Assembly: GCF_000720485.1 (NCBI RefSeq)
Contig: NZ_JOAX01000028.1
Span: 62,001-126,000 of the forward strand
From: Streptomyces ochraceiscleroticus
GTDB lineage: Bacteria; Actinomycetota; Actinomycetes; Streptomycetales; Streptomycetaceae
Direction: 5' to 3'
DNA: 64,000 nucleotides
The notes beneath the pieces were generated by a model that was given only the letters and a program-made list of their open reading frames with translations, had not been told where the DNA came from and did no database searches. Below are positions 44,806-53,464 of this stretch, one piece after another; the stretch's first letter is position 1, and every line of letters begins with the position of its first letter. The position numbers and the translations under genes are program-made.

Positions 44806-45837
44806 ATGAGGCTCTCCACCCCGCACGCCGCGACACCCCGCGCCTGGACCGTGGAATTGCAACCACGACCCGGCGGTCCCGCACTGGCCTGCCCTCAGTG
44901 CACTCCGCTCCCCCATCCCGTGCCGGCTGGCGCAGCGCGCGCTGTGGCGCTGGCCCACCTGGCCCGGCACGCCCGCGCAAGCGTCCTGCCGGCATACCTG
45001 CGGACCTGCCAGTGCCATGCTCGCGGCTGCCGCTGGCATGCCCGCCACCGCGGCTGCGCCGGCGCCGTCCTGCTCGTGCTCACCCGTGACCACGGCGGCC
45101 GCCGGTGGCGGCTGGCCGACGTCTGCGCTGCCTGCGCGGCCGCCACCGAGCGGGCAGCCGTCGTCCCCGACACGCTGCCCGCCGCCTCTTCCCTACCGCT
45201 CGCCAAGAGTCCTGTTCACTCCGGCCCTTCTCGACGGCAGGAGCAGGCACACGTACGGGTGCGCGAGATGCTCACCTACCTTGGTGCCGCCCTCCCCCGC
45301 TTCTGCTCTCCCACCGCCCGGCTCCTGGCCGTGCAGTGCGCCCTGCGTGCCAACCACCGTGGCCAGGTGCACCTCCCCGGCGGCCTGCTGCGCGGCATGC
45401 GCCTGGCCGGCCACGCGGTTCCCTGGCAAGAGCTCACCCACGCCGACTGGCTGTCCTGCCCCTCCCCCGCCTCCCGCACAGCCCTCGGTGGCGTTACGGC
45501 GCAGCTGCTGGACGCCGCCGTCCTGGCCCAGGTCCACGGCCGTGCGGCACGGGCGCGTGCCGCGCACTGGGCCCTGTACTCCGCCCACCTGTCCCCCGCG
45601 CACGACGCACCGCCCGCCCTGCGGCTGGCCGCGCTGGCACTCGCCTCCCACACCACAGCAGGCTCCGGCAGCGCCGAGCCGGCACACCTCACGCGCATGT
45701 GCGGCCTCTCCAGCAGTCACCTGGACGATCTCCTCGACCGTCTCCTGCGTCTCCGTCTGCTGAAAACCTGGGGCTACGACGTCGACAGTGACGAGCTGTG
45801 CTGGCAGCTCCCTGCTGCAGCAACGCATTTCGCGTAA
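44806..45837 (+). CDS. Cysteine-rich regulator-like protein
   Basis: The product is 343 residues from ATG at 44806, after AGGAGGACGCCGAGCCCG. The first 110 residues contain C-P-Q-C, C-Q-C-H-A-R-G-C-R-W-H-A-R-H-R-G-C and C-A-A-C, which look like several zinc sites. The C-terminal 70 residues (L-T-R-M-C-G-L-S-S-S-H-L-D-D-L-L and L-L-R-L-R-L-L-K-T-W-G) resemble a winged helix. No family is recognised. It is divergent from the XRE gene with operators between, so the two probably form a regulatory pair. Confidence 0.65.
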   Translation: MRLSTPHAATPRAWTVELQPRPGGPALACPQCTPLPHPVPAGAARAVALAHLARHARASVLPAYLRTCQCHARGCRWHARHRGCAGAVLLVLTRDHGGRRWRLADVCAACAAATERAAVVPDTLPAASSLPLAKSPVHSGPSRRQEQAHVRVREMLTYLGAALPRFCSPTARLLAVQCALRANHRGQVHLPGGLLRGMRLAGHAVPWQELTHADWLSCPSPASRTALGGVTAQLLDAAVLAQVHGRAARARAAHWALYSAHLSPAHDAPPALRLAALALASHTTAGSGSAEPAHLTRMCGLSSSHLDDLLDRLLRLRLLKTWGYDVDSDELCWQLPAAATHFA

Positions 45838-46286
45838 CCGGCCCCCTCTGGGGCGGTGCCGGGTCCCGATCTCCGGCCGGGATACCGCACGACCTGGCGG
45901 TCCTCCTCATCAATGCCCGCGAGCGGGACGGAGCTCTGCGGCAGCACAGGGCGGCGTCTCCGTTTCCATTCCCGCGCATCCCGATACCGCCTCCTCTCTC
46001 GCCGCCGGGCGCAGCCCGGCAGCCCTACTGCCCCAAGGGCGTTCGACAGGGCACTTGCGACTCCAGGGGGCAAGGCGGTGCCCTGGCGTCGCCCGGCTGC
46101 TTGGCGCAAGGGCTTTCACAGCCGTCACTCCGCAGCAGATCATGGGAAATCGGCCGACTATTGGCCAACATTCCTCAGACATCTGGTCACACGGTTGATC
46201 TTGTCTCGACGATACGCATGGTGACGTCTTAGCTGAATGGTGTCTGAGCGACTAGCGCTACGACAGTGACCAAAACGGGGATTTTC
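45838..46286. other. Leader region of the NucA/NucB gene
   Basis: No gene is supported. The last 100 bases are less G/C-rich than the surroundings and are the likely promoter region of the secreted nuclease gene. Confidence 0.4.
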
Positions 46287-47708
46287 ATGGGCAGAGACAG
46301 TGCCGCCGGACTGAGCCGGCTGGCGAGAAGAAGCGTCGTCTTGTGCGCCATGGCAGCTTTGCTGTCCTCGGCCGTCCCGGCCATGGCGCAGGCAGGCGCC
46401 ACCAGCAACACCCCGGCGGGCATCCAGGTTGAATCGCGCGTGCTCCCCGTGGGGACGAAGGTGCCCTCCCTGGCGCAACTGCAGAAAGGTTCCGTCCGGC
46501 AGGAGTTCGCACAGCAGCCCGGCCTTGCGCCCAGCGTCGAGGGGCAATTGCCGGCAGAGACGGTGGGCCCGGTACGGGCGCACGGACCCGTCGCCACGGA
46601 GCGGTCGGCAGTCGCTGTTCCAGGTGATCTTCAGGCCAAGGCGGTGACGTATCCGGAGCCGGCCCGGACGATGACGGCGGCGGAGTGCCAAAAGGGGCTG
46701 GGCACGGACAAGAAGTTCTACATCAAGTCCAGGTTCGCCGTGTGCTCCGGAGCGCTCTTCCACCAGATCTGGACGAAGAACGGGCGACCGGTGGGCGAGA
46801 GCCAATTCGTCGTGCTGGTGGTCGGCACGACCGCGCTGGACAGCCGGGAGGTGCGCTTCACCCACTACTTCACCTCCATGGCAAAGACGGGCAGCACCAA
46901 GACCAGTGCGCTGATGATCTCTCCGAAAGTGACCGTCCCGCTGATGTACCCCAAGAAGGCGAAGCACACCTTCAGCGGCAGCGTGCCGGGGATGCGCAGC
47001 TGGGACGCGGTCAAGGCGAACAGCTCATTCCAGCAGACCATGACCGTCGCGCCGGGCCAGGGCGCCAAGGGCTCCACGGACCTGGTGGAATCGGTGTACC
47101 AGCCGTCCATCTCGTTGAAGTTCCCGACCGGCGTCAAAGGCGACACCAGCGGGGACCTGTTCCTGCTTCCCCCGCGGTGGGATGCCGCCAAGTACCTGCG
47201 GAACTCGACCGGTGGCGGCAAGCCTGACAAACGGGGTGCCGCCGCGTTCGCGGTGGTGGCGACGCTGCACTACAGCGCTAAAGCGGGCGCGGCCGAGCGG
47301 GCGGTGGCCCAGCACATCCAGACGGCGTTCACTCATCCCGAGAAGACCGAGCCCTACATGTCGGCCAAGGACGTGCCCGGCCGAGTCCCGGCCAAGCCGC
47401 TGAACCGTCTGTATGAGGACACCAATCGCGCGGATACCAACCGTAGGCGGGCTGTCGCGCAATGCAAGCGGTTCTACGGCGACTACGCCAAAGCGGGGAA
47501 GGAATGCGATGAGTATCCCTTTGCCTCGACCTACCAAGGTGCCGCGCAATCCGAGTACGACCCGGAGGCGAAGAAGTTCAACTTTTCGGTGAAAGCCATC
47601 CCGAAGGCCGACAACAAGGCCGGCGGTGACCTGCTCAAGGGCTTCTACGGCAAGAACCGGATGCTCGACGGCACCGAGGATGGCTTCATCGTCGCCATCA
47701 GTTCGTGA
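46287..47708 (+). CDS. Secreted protein with C-terminal NucA/NucB nuclease domain
   Basis: The product is 473 residues from ATG at 46287, preceded by CGGGGATTTTC. A twin-arginine-like basic start (R-L-A-R-R-S) leads to a hydrophobic core (V-V-L-C-A-M-A-A-L-L-S-S-A-V-P-A-M-A-Q-A), so it is exported. The last 100 residues (A-Q-C-K-R-F-Y-G, K-E-C-D-E-Y-P-F-A-S-T-Y, D-N-K-A-G-G-D-L-L-K-G-F-Y) match the NucA/NucB deoxyribonuclease domain, with the acidic C-D-E-Y-P-F-A-S motif. The middle (about 100-330) is an unrecognised beta-rich domain. It could act as an extracellular DNase or toxin. Confidence 0.8.
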   Translation: MGRDSAAGLSRLARRSVVLCAMAALLSSAVPAMAQAGATSNTPAGIQVESRVLPVGTKVPSLAQLQKGSVRQEFAQQPGLAPSVEGQLPAETVGPVRAHGPVATERSAVAVPGDLQAKAVTYPEPARTMTAAECQKGLGTDKKFYIKSRFAVCSGALFHQIWTKNGRPVGESQFVVLVVGTTALDSREVRFTHYFTSMAKTGSTKTSALMISPKVTVPLMYPKKAKHTFSGSVPGMRSWDAVKANSSFQQTMTVAPGQGAKGSTDLVESVYQPSISLKFPTGVKGDTSGDLFLLPPRWDAAKYLRNSTGGGKPDKRGAAAFAVVATLHYSAKAGAAERAVAQHIQTAFTHPEKTEPYMSAKDVPGRVPAKPLNRLYEDTNRADTNRRRAVAQCKRFYGDYAKAGKECDEYPFASTYQGAAQSEYDPEAKKFNFSVKAIPKADNKAGGDLLKGFYGKNRMLDGTEDGFIVAISS

Positions 47709-47711
47709 CCG

Positions 47712-47743
47712 GACGGGCCGGCCGATGCGGCGGCCGGCCCGTC
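47712..47743. terminator. 13-bp perfect bidirectional hairpin
   Basis: GACGGGCCGGCCG (47712-47724) and CGGCCGGCCCGTC (47731-47743) form a perfect stem around a 6-nt loop. It is 4 nt after the nuclease stop and 10 nt from the end of the convergent gene, so it should terminate both. Confidence 0.8.
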
Positions 47744-47752
47744 GAGCGCGCT

Positions 47753-48175
47753 TTAGGCCGCGGCGGGCCAGAGCTGAAGGAGATAGGTCTCCACGCCGTC
47801 CGCCACGCCGTCCTCCTCGCAGACGCGTGCCACCTCCGCCCGTCCGGCGCAGTAGGCCCGGACCTTCCACGTACCCGGCGCGAGCAGGGACAGTTCATGG
47901 TCCCGGCCGTCGGACCACACCGCTACCGCTCCCGAGCCGGAAACGAGCTCCGCCTCGCCCCGCTCCTCCCAGACCGTGCGGGCATCGGGCACCGGTTCGG
48001 CGTCCCAGTGCTCGACGCTCACGGCAGCGGTGTGGGTATGGCCCGCGCTGTAGAAGTCGAGCCGCCCAGCAAACGGCGTCAAAAACCCGCCCTCTGCGGC
48101 CTCATCGGGAAACGGCACCGGCACCAAAGCCTCGTCGGACTCCTGAATGCACCACCCGTGATAGGTGATGCGCAC
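47753..48175 (-). CDS. Hypothetical protein, possible immunity partner
   Basis: The product is 140 residues from GTG at 48175. The sequence is balanced and beta-rich: V-R-I-T-Y-H-G-W-C-I-Q, W-D-A-E-P-V, V-A-V-W-S-D-G-R-D-H-E-L-S-L-L, W-K-V-R-A-Y-C-A-G-R. It is convergent with the secreted nuclease gene across a shared terminator. No family is recognised. Beta-rich cytoplasmic proteins of this size are typical immunity factors, but that link is only positional. Confidence 0.5.
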   Translation of the reverse strand: MRITYHGWCIQESDEALVPVPFPDEAAEGGFLTPFAGRLDFYSAGHTHTAAVSVEHWDAEPVPDARTVWEERGEAELVSGSGAVAVWSDGRDHELSLLAPGTWKVRAYCAGRAEVARVCEEDGVADGVETYLLQLWPAAA

Positions 48176-48799
48176 CTTCAGCTCATCGACCCGCTGCAGC
48201 CCGGCCAAACCCCTCACCTCTCCACCCGCCCCCGCATCAGAGAGCCTGGCACGGCCCTGCGGCCGGGCAGGACCCAGCAACGGCCACCTCGGAGAAGTCG
48301 CCTTCACCCGCAGTCTACGGACACCTATGCACGCTATGAGAGACATCAGCCCTATCCCGGGAGACGGGCACTGTCAGGCGATTACCGGGCCGCCACGGTC
48401 GTTGATAGCCGACGGCAACGTGCGAACGCGATCGTGCAGACCCCCGGCCCGCTCGCCGGGGTAGAGGCCAGAGCGGCATCCAGACGAGCGCACCGGAACC
48501 ATGCCGAACTGAGCGCGGGGCCGGGAAATGGAGTGATGCCCTCGGCGACCGCTGCCCATGCGGAAGCGGTTCGCTCTGTCAGACGTCGTGAGGCTCTCGC
48601 TCCTGCCCATAAACCTGGCGGTGGAACTGCGGGAACTGCATGGCTTTTGGATCGAGCAGGTCAATGAGTCCGACCCAGCTGCTGTAGCAATGTTTCGCTT
48701 CAGGTCAGAAGGGACGGGCTTCCCGCGCCATCGGCGCGCCCCCTGACCACTCGACTGTCCCCTCATGTGTCCCTCACCCCGGGCACCGTGACGGCGTTT
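48176..48799. other. Long intergenic region
   Basis: No gene is supported on either strand. A hairpin CCCCGG...CCGGGG lies near 48445. Confidence 0.4.
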
Positions 48800-48885
48800 T
48801 GGCGGTGGCATTATCGACGACGATGCCTACCAAGCCGCCTTCCACGCCGGCTACGACATCGCCTACGCCCTCAGCCACTCACTCC
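48800..48885 (+). pseudogene. 3' fragment of an NB-ARC/TPR-type ATPase gene
   Basis: The frame reads D-D-D-A-Y-Q-A-A-F-H-A-G-Y-D-I-A-Y-A-L. This matches the last residues of the intact gene downstream (D-R-A-Y-K-A-A-F-H-T-G-Y ... G-I-A-Y-A-L). Only the tail is present, so a paralogous copy once lay here and was lost. Confidence 0.6.
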
Positions 48886-49062
48886 GGCTCACCCACGCAA
48901 TCCTCCCCGTCCACCTACCGATCCGTCGCGGTCCGCAAACGTCACCAACGCTCATTTCCCCCATGCCGGTGACGCCGAGTGGGCGGAACCGAGAGGCTGC
49001 CGAAGACGGGTCCTGCGGTGTGCCCTGCAGGGCACCGAAAGGACGACGAAAGACGGACGATC

Positions 49063-51315
49063 GTGACCGGTGACGAACGGCGGGCGAGGAACACACCCGG
49101 CGACCCGCCGGAGCACCAGCCCGCAAATCTCCCCGGAAGCCTCCCCGTATTCAGGACGCGTCTGGTCGGGCGCCAGGCGGAACTGGCGGAGATCCAACGT
49201 CTGTACGAGGGCGACGTGGGGGCACGGTTGGTGACCCTTACCGGGGTCGGCGGGGTCGGCAAGACCCGGCTGGCGCAGGCGGCCGCGGCCGGGCTGCGGC
49301 CATACTTTCGCGACGGGGCCTGGTGGGTGGAGTTGTCGCCCCTTCAGGAAGGCATGCTGCTGCCGCATGCGATCGGCCAGGCGCTGTCCGTGGCCAACGA
49401 GATCACCCGCCCGATGATCGAGGTAGTGGGCGATTACCTGGCCGGCCGGGAGCTGCTGCTCGTCCTGGACACCTGCGAGCACCTCGTCGACGCCTGCGCG
49501 GTGGCCGCCCAGACCCTATTGGCGGCTGCCCCCGGGCTGCGGATACTCGTCACCAGCCGCCGTCCGCTGGGCATGGCGGACGAACAGCTGGTGGTGATCG
49601 ACCCGCTGCCGGTGCCGGCCATCGACGACTGCGCGACGGCCGGGGCGGACGCAGTGGTGCTGCTGGCCGAGCGGGCCGCCCAGGCCGTACCGGGCTTTGA
49701 GATCACCGGCGCCAACAGGGCCGACGTACTGAGGCTGTGCCGACGCCTCGAGGGACTGCCGCTCGCGCTGGAGCTGGCCGCGGCCCGACTGCACGAGCTG
49801 TCCGTAAGGGAGTTGACCGAGAAGCTGGACGACCGGTTCGCCGTACTCGGCGCCCCCGAGGACGCCACAGCCGACGCCGAACCTCCCCCCATTACGCGGT
49901 TGCTCTCTCCCGCTGGGCTGCGGCCGAGCGTGGGGATCCCCCTGAGCAGCGAGGCACCCACACCCCCATGGCACCAGGCGCTGCGTACCGCCATCGGCTG
50001 GAGCCACGAACTGTGCACCCCGGCCGAGCGGCTGTTGTGGGCCCGGCTGTCCGTCTTCGCCGGCAGCTTCGACTCCGGGGCGGCCGGCCGGGTCTGCGCC
50101 GGTGTGCACCTTCCGTACGAGGACATCCCCGGCCTGCTGAGCGCTCTGGCGGAAAAATCGATCCTGACCTGGGTGCCGACCGCGGGCAAAGACCGCTACC
50201 GCATGCTCGACACCATCCGCGAGTACGGTGCGGCCTGGCTGCGCCGGCTGGGCGAGGAGGACCGGCTGCGCCGGCGCCACCAGTACTTCTACCTGGCACT
50301 GGCCCGCCGAGGCGACGCCCTCTGGATCGGGCCGGACCAGTACGCCTGGTATGACCGGGCGAACAGTGAGCACGCCAACTTCCGTACCGCGCTGGAATAC
50401 ACCCTGGCCCAGCAGGACGGGCTCACCGCGCTGGACCTGGCCGGGGCGCTGTGGTTCTTCTGGTACCCCTGCGGACACCTCAAGGAAGGACAGCACTACC
50501 TGGAACGGGCCCTTGCCCTCGGCACCGATCCCAGCCCCGCCCGCGACAAGGCCCTCTGGGTCTGCAGCATGGTCCTCTTGTGCCAGGGCGACGCCGCGAC
50601 CGGTGCGGCCTGGGCCGGCCAGTGCGTCGCCGAGGCCGAACGGCTCGGTGACAACGGCGCGGCCACCACCGCCCGGGCGTGCTTGCTGGTTGCGGCGACC
50701 ATGCTCGGCGACCGGCCGCGGGTGTTCTCCCTGTCGGGACATCTGCTCGCCCTCACCTCACCACAGGACGGTGAGCTCCTCGGGCCGCTCCCCCTCGCCA
50801 GGCTGCTGGCCCGGGTACTGGCAGGCATTGCGCTCACCGTCGATGGCCGTCCCCAGGAGGCCATCGCCATGCTGGAGGAAATGCGCACCGAGTGCGGACG
50901 GCACGGCGAGCAATGGATGCGTGCCTACGGCGACGTCATGCGCGCACACGCCGAACTGGCCTGCCACCGGCCCGAGGCCGCGCTGCACTACGCACGGGCG
51001 GCCCTGGAGGTCAAGCGACGGCTGCACGACAGCCTGGGCTGCGCCCTGGCCCTGGACGTACTCGCGGTGGCCACCGGCGCCCACCGGCAGAGCGAGCGTG
51101 CCGCCTGGCTGCTCGGGCTGGCCCAGCACCTCTGGCACACCATCGGCCTGCCCCAGGCCGGCATCCCGGAATTCGTCACCGCCCGCCGATCCTGCGAGCA
51201 CCAGGCCCACAACGCCCTCGGCGACCGCGCCTACAAGGCCGCCTTCCACACCGGTTACGAAACCGACCTCGACACCGGCATCGCATACGCGCTCCATCCC
51301 CCACAACCTCTGTAA
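49063..51315 (+). CDS. NB-ARC/LuxR-type ATPase regulator without visible HTH
   Basis: The product is 750 residues from GTG at 49063. Walker A reads L-T-G-V-G-G-V-G-K-T-R-L-A and Walker B L-L-L-V-L-D-T-C-E-H. The sensor element is I-L-V-T-S-R-R-P-L, and L-E-G-L-P-L-A-L-E-L-A-A is the conserved STAND GLPLA block. After a winged-helix region (about 320-400) the rest is helical and TPR-like. Streptomyces regulators of this class normally end in a LuxR helix-turn-helix or begin with a SARP domain. Neither is visible here, so it may act by protein contact. The tail D-R-A-Y-K-A-A-F-H is duplicated upstream. Confidence 0.8.
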   Translation: MTGDERRARNTPGDPPEHQPANLPGSLPVFRTRLVGRQAELAEIQRLYEGDVGARLVTLTGVGGVGKTRLAQAAAAGLRPYFRDGAWWVELSPLQEGMLLPHAIGQALSVANEITRPMIEVVGDYLAGRELLLVLDTCEHLVDACAVAAQTLLAAAPGLRILVTSRRPLGMADEQLVVIDPLPVPAIDDCATAGADAVVLLAERAAQAVPGFEITGANRADVLRLCRRLEGLPLALELAAARLHELSVRELTEKLDDRFAVLGAPEDATADAEPPPITRLLSPAGLRPSVGIPLSSEAPTPPWHQALRTAIGWSHELCTPAERLLWARLSVFAGSFDSGAAGRVCAGVHLPYEDIPGLLSALAEKSILTWVPTAGKDRYRMLDTIREYGAAWLRRLGEEDRLRRRHQYFYLALARRGDALWIGPDQYAWYDRANSEHANFRTALEYTLAQQDGLTALDLAGALWFFWYPCGHLKEGQHYLERALALGTDPSPARDKALWVCSMVLLCQGDAATGAAWAGQCVAEAERLGDNGAATTARACLLVAATMLGDRPRVFSLSGHLLALTSPQDGELLGPLPLARLLARVLAGIALTVDGRPQEAIAMLEEMRTECGRHGEQWMRAYGDVMRAHAELACHRPEAALHYARAALEVKRRLHDSLGCALALDVLAVATGAHRQSERAAWLLGLAQHLWHTIGLPQAGIPEFVTARRSCEHQAHNALGDRAYKAAFHTGYETDLDTGIAYALHPPQPL

Positions 51316-51419
51316 GTACCGGCTGCGAAGACTGTCGTGGGGTACAGCCAGCCGCCCTGCCACCTGCACCGTCTGCGGAGCAGGCGCGGGAGAAGCGACC
51401 GGCTGAGAGTCTCGCAGCA

Positions 51420-51640
51420 GCGTCGCCATGCACGGAATGGCCCGTCGGCATCGACCGCCGGCTGAACCTTCTGGTCCGCGCCGCCGCCGTAGCAGGCGAA
51501 CCCATCAACCGCGCCGAGCTGTTGGCCGCCCTGGTCGCCGCCGCCGACACGGACTCCGATCACCTGGCCAACCTCCACCATTACCGTCGCCTGCCCGGCG
51601 ATGTCTTGGGCCAAGACAGCGGCCCCGAGGCCTCCCCGCC
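51420..51640 (+). pseudogene. Fragment of a small helical protein gene
   Basis: One frame reads V-G-I-D-R-R-L-N-L-L-V-R-A-A-A-V-A-G-E then P-I-N-R-A-E-L-L-A-A-L-V-A-A-A and H-H-Y-R-R-L-P-G-D-V. This looks like the core of a small Streptomyces helical protein. No start codon or ribosome site lies in frame and the upstream part is missing, so it is probably truncated. The rest of 51316-51933 shows nothing else. Confidence 0.4.
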
Positions 51641-51933
51641 GTCCGGGCTCCAGGTCCACGTCGCTCCATCACCTGACGAACGATCCGGCACGCAGCGGGA
51701 CGCGAGTGAACTTCTGGGCGCCGCCTGCGTCGCGGAGAGAGCAGGTCAGCCATCGAGCACCGGCCCGTGGGTCGTTGACTTTACGGCTTGCCGGACGTGG
51801 ACCCGATCGCTCATCGGTGCCGTCCGTTCAGTCCAAGGCACGGCCAGGCCGCGGGCTGGTCGGCTCCGATCCCAGCACAGCGCGCTTCGCTCAACCAGGC
51901 GACTCTTCCTCCACGCGCGTCTAGCTTCATCTC

Positions 51934-52428
51934 ATGGGCGCACACCATGACCACCGGCACGACGGCAATCAGATCGCCACGGAACTGGAGACGCTGTTTA
52001 ACGGCATGGGGCTGCCCGTCGCCGACACCGACGACCGCACCCAAGCCACCGGCATCCTGGTCTCCTCCACGGGCACCAAGGCAGCCTGCCTCGAATGGTT
52101 CGTCTCCACCACCGCCCGCAGCGCCGCAGCACGTGAACAAGTCGAGGGGCTGGCCGATGGGCGGGCAGGGCTCCTGCACCGCGCCGCGCGGGTCTACCTG
52201 CACCACGCCCTCACCGGCATCCTTCAAGAGCTGGGCTACTCGGTGGCCCAGACGACCACCGGCTTGCGCATCGAAGGGCTGCCCGGGGCCTCCGCAGGAG
52301 CGGAGACCGCCAGCAGCCTCGCCGAGGCGCTGCGCGAGCAGCTCGACAGCCTTGATGACCGTCGGGACCGCAAGCGACGCGACGAAGACGGTGACGACGG
52401 CCTGGCCGGTGTGCCCGCCCGTGTGTAG
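51934..52428 (+). CDS. Hypothetical protein (164 aa)
   Basis: ATG at 51934 opens a frame that is alanine- and leucine-rich in the middle (L-H-R-A-A-R-V-Y-L-H-H-A-L-T-G-I-L) and very acidic and basic at the end (D-D-R-R-D-R-K-R-R-D-E-D-G-D-D). The N-terminus has a small H-rich run. No family is recognised. It is cytoplasmic and helical. Confidence 0.5.
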   Translation: MGAHHDHRHDGNQIATELETLFNGMGLPVADTDDRTQATGILVSSTGTKAACLEWFVSTTARSAAAREQVEGLADGRAGLLHRAARVYLHHALTGILQELGYSVAQTTTGLRIEGLPGASAGAETASSLAEALREQLDSLDDRRDRKRRDEDGDDGLAGVPARV

Positions 52429-52795
52429 CGCCTGGCGCACTGTGTGCGTCGGTCCCGCGTACCTGCACAGGAGGCAGGTGCGTTCGGCCCTGACTGCGTG
52501 CGTCAGGGTCCCGCGGCGGTCTCCCGGGCCGGTGCGTGTGGCGGCCTAAGGTGTCTCGGCTTGCCTGCCCACCCGTGGTGCGCCGTCTTGGACCGCCGGA
52601 ACCTTTCGGCACGCCGGTCTCTGCTTTGGCAGAGCGTGCTGGGGCGCCTTGGCCACCCGATTCGCGGCGAGGCGGCGAGAGGGCCGCGGCCGCGAGTGCG
52701 GTGTTGGCTTCGGGGCTGGACACGCGTCGGGGCCATGCCGGGAGAGTGGTGTCTGCCATCCGTCCCAGACCACTGGGATCCGGGGAGAGGCCATT
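52429..52795. other. Intergenic region before the frameshifted regulator
   Basis: No gene is supported. The last 20 bases carry the ribosome site (GGGGAGAGG) of the next gene. Confidence 0.4.
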
Positions 52796-53382
52796 ATGTC
52801 CGAAAGTTCGCAGGAGACCACTGGTCTGAAGGGCCGGTACGCCACCCGGCTGTCGGAGGACCTCGACCACAACGCCAAGGAGCAGCAACGCATCGAGGCT
52901 GAGATCGCCACCCTGCAGGAGCAACTGGCTGCGCTGCGGGAGGACCAGACACTGCTGATGGGCCTGCGGCAAGCTCTCGAAGGCAGCACGCCCGCAGCCG
53001 CGACGGCACCGGCAGACCAGGAGACGACACCGGGACCGGCCCCGGCTGTGCCCCGGGCGGCTGCGGGCAAAGCCGCGGCAGAACGGCGAGGGACGGCCGG
53101 GGGCGGCATGGCAGCCGCCACGCTGGGCGAGCTGGCCCGCAGTTACCTTCAGCAGCGGAAGCAACGTGTTCGGCCAGGGAGGTCACGGCAGCTCTCGCGC
53201 AGACGCACCCGGAGCGCCGGGCCAAGGTGGAGACGGTGCGCATGGCGTTGCAGAAGCTTGTGGAGAGGGGGGAGGTCCGGCGCGGCAAGGAGGGCCTATC
53301 GGTGTTCTACTCGCTGGCCGGTGACGATGACCGGGCGTCCGCCGCCACCCGCAGCAACGTTGGTTCCCCGGCCGCGGAGTGA
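52796..53382 (+). pseudogene. Coiled-coil/winged-helix regulator, frameshifted
   Basis: ATG at 52796 follows GGGGAGAGGCCATT. The N-terminal part is a coiled coil (E-Q-Q-R-I-E-A-E-I-A-T-L-Q-E-Q-L-A-A-L-R), then a P/A-rich linker, then G-E-L-A-R-S-Y-L-Q-Q. Between 53150 and 53175 the coding frame changes. The expected winged helix continues in another frame as R-E-V-T-A-A-L-A-Q-T-H-P-E-R, V-R-M-A-L-Q-K-L-V-E-R-G-E and S-V-F-Y-S-L-A, ending at TGA 53380-53382. In the original frame the tail is arginine-rich nonsense. Either a real frameshift mutation or a sequencing error broke the gene. Confidence 0.65.
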
Positions 53383-53464
53383 GATCGGGCGGCGGCCGGG
53401 CGCGCGGGGTGCTCGTTGCCGAAAGGGGCGGTGGTGCGGTCGCGCCGGCCTGCCGCGGTGGCGT

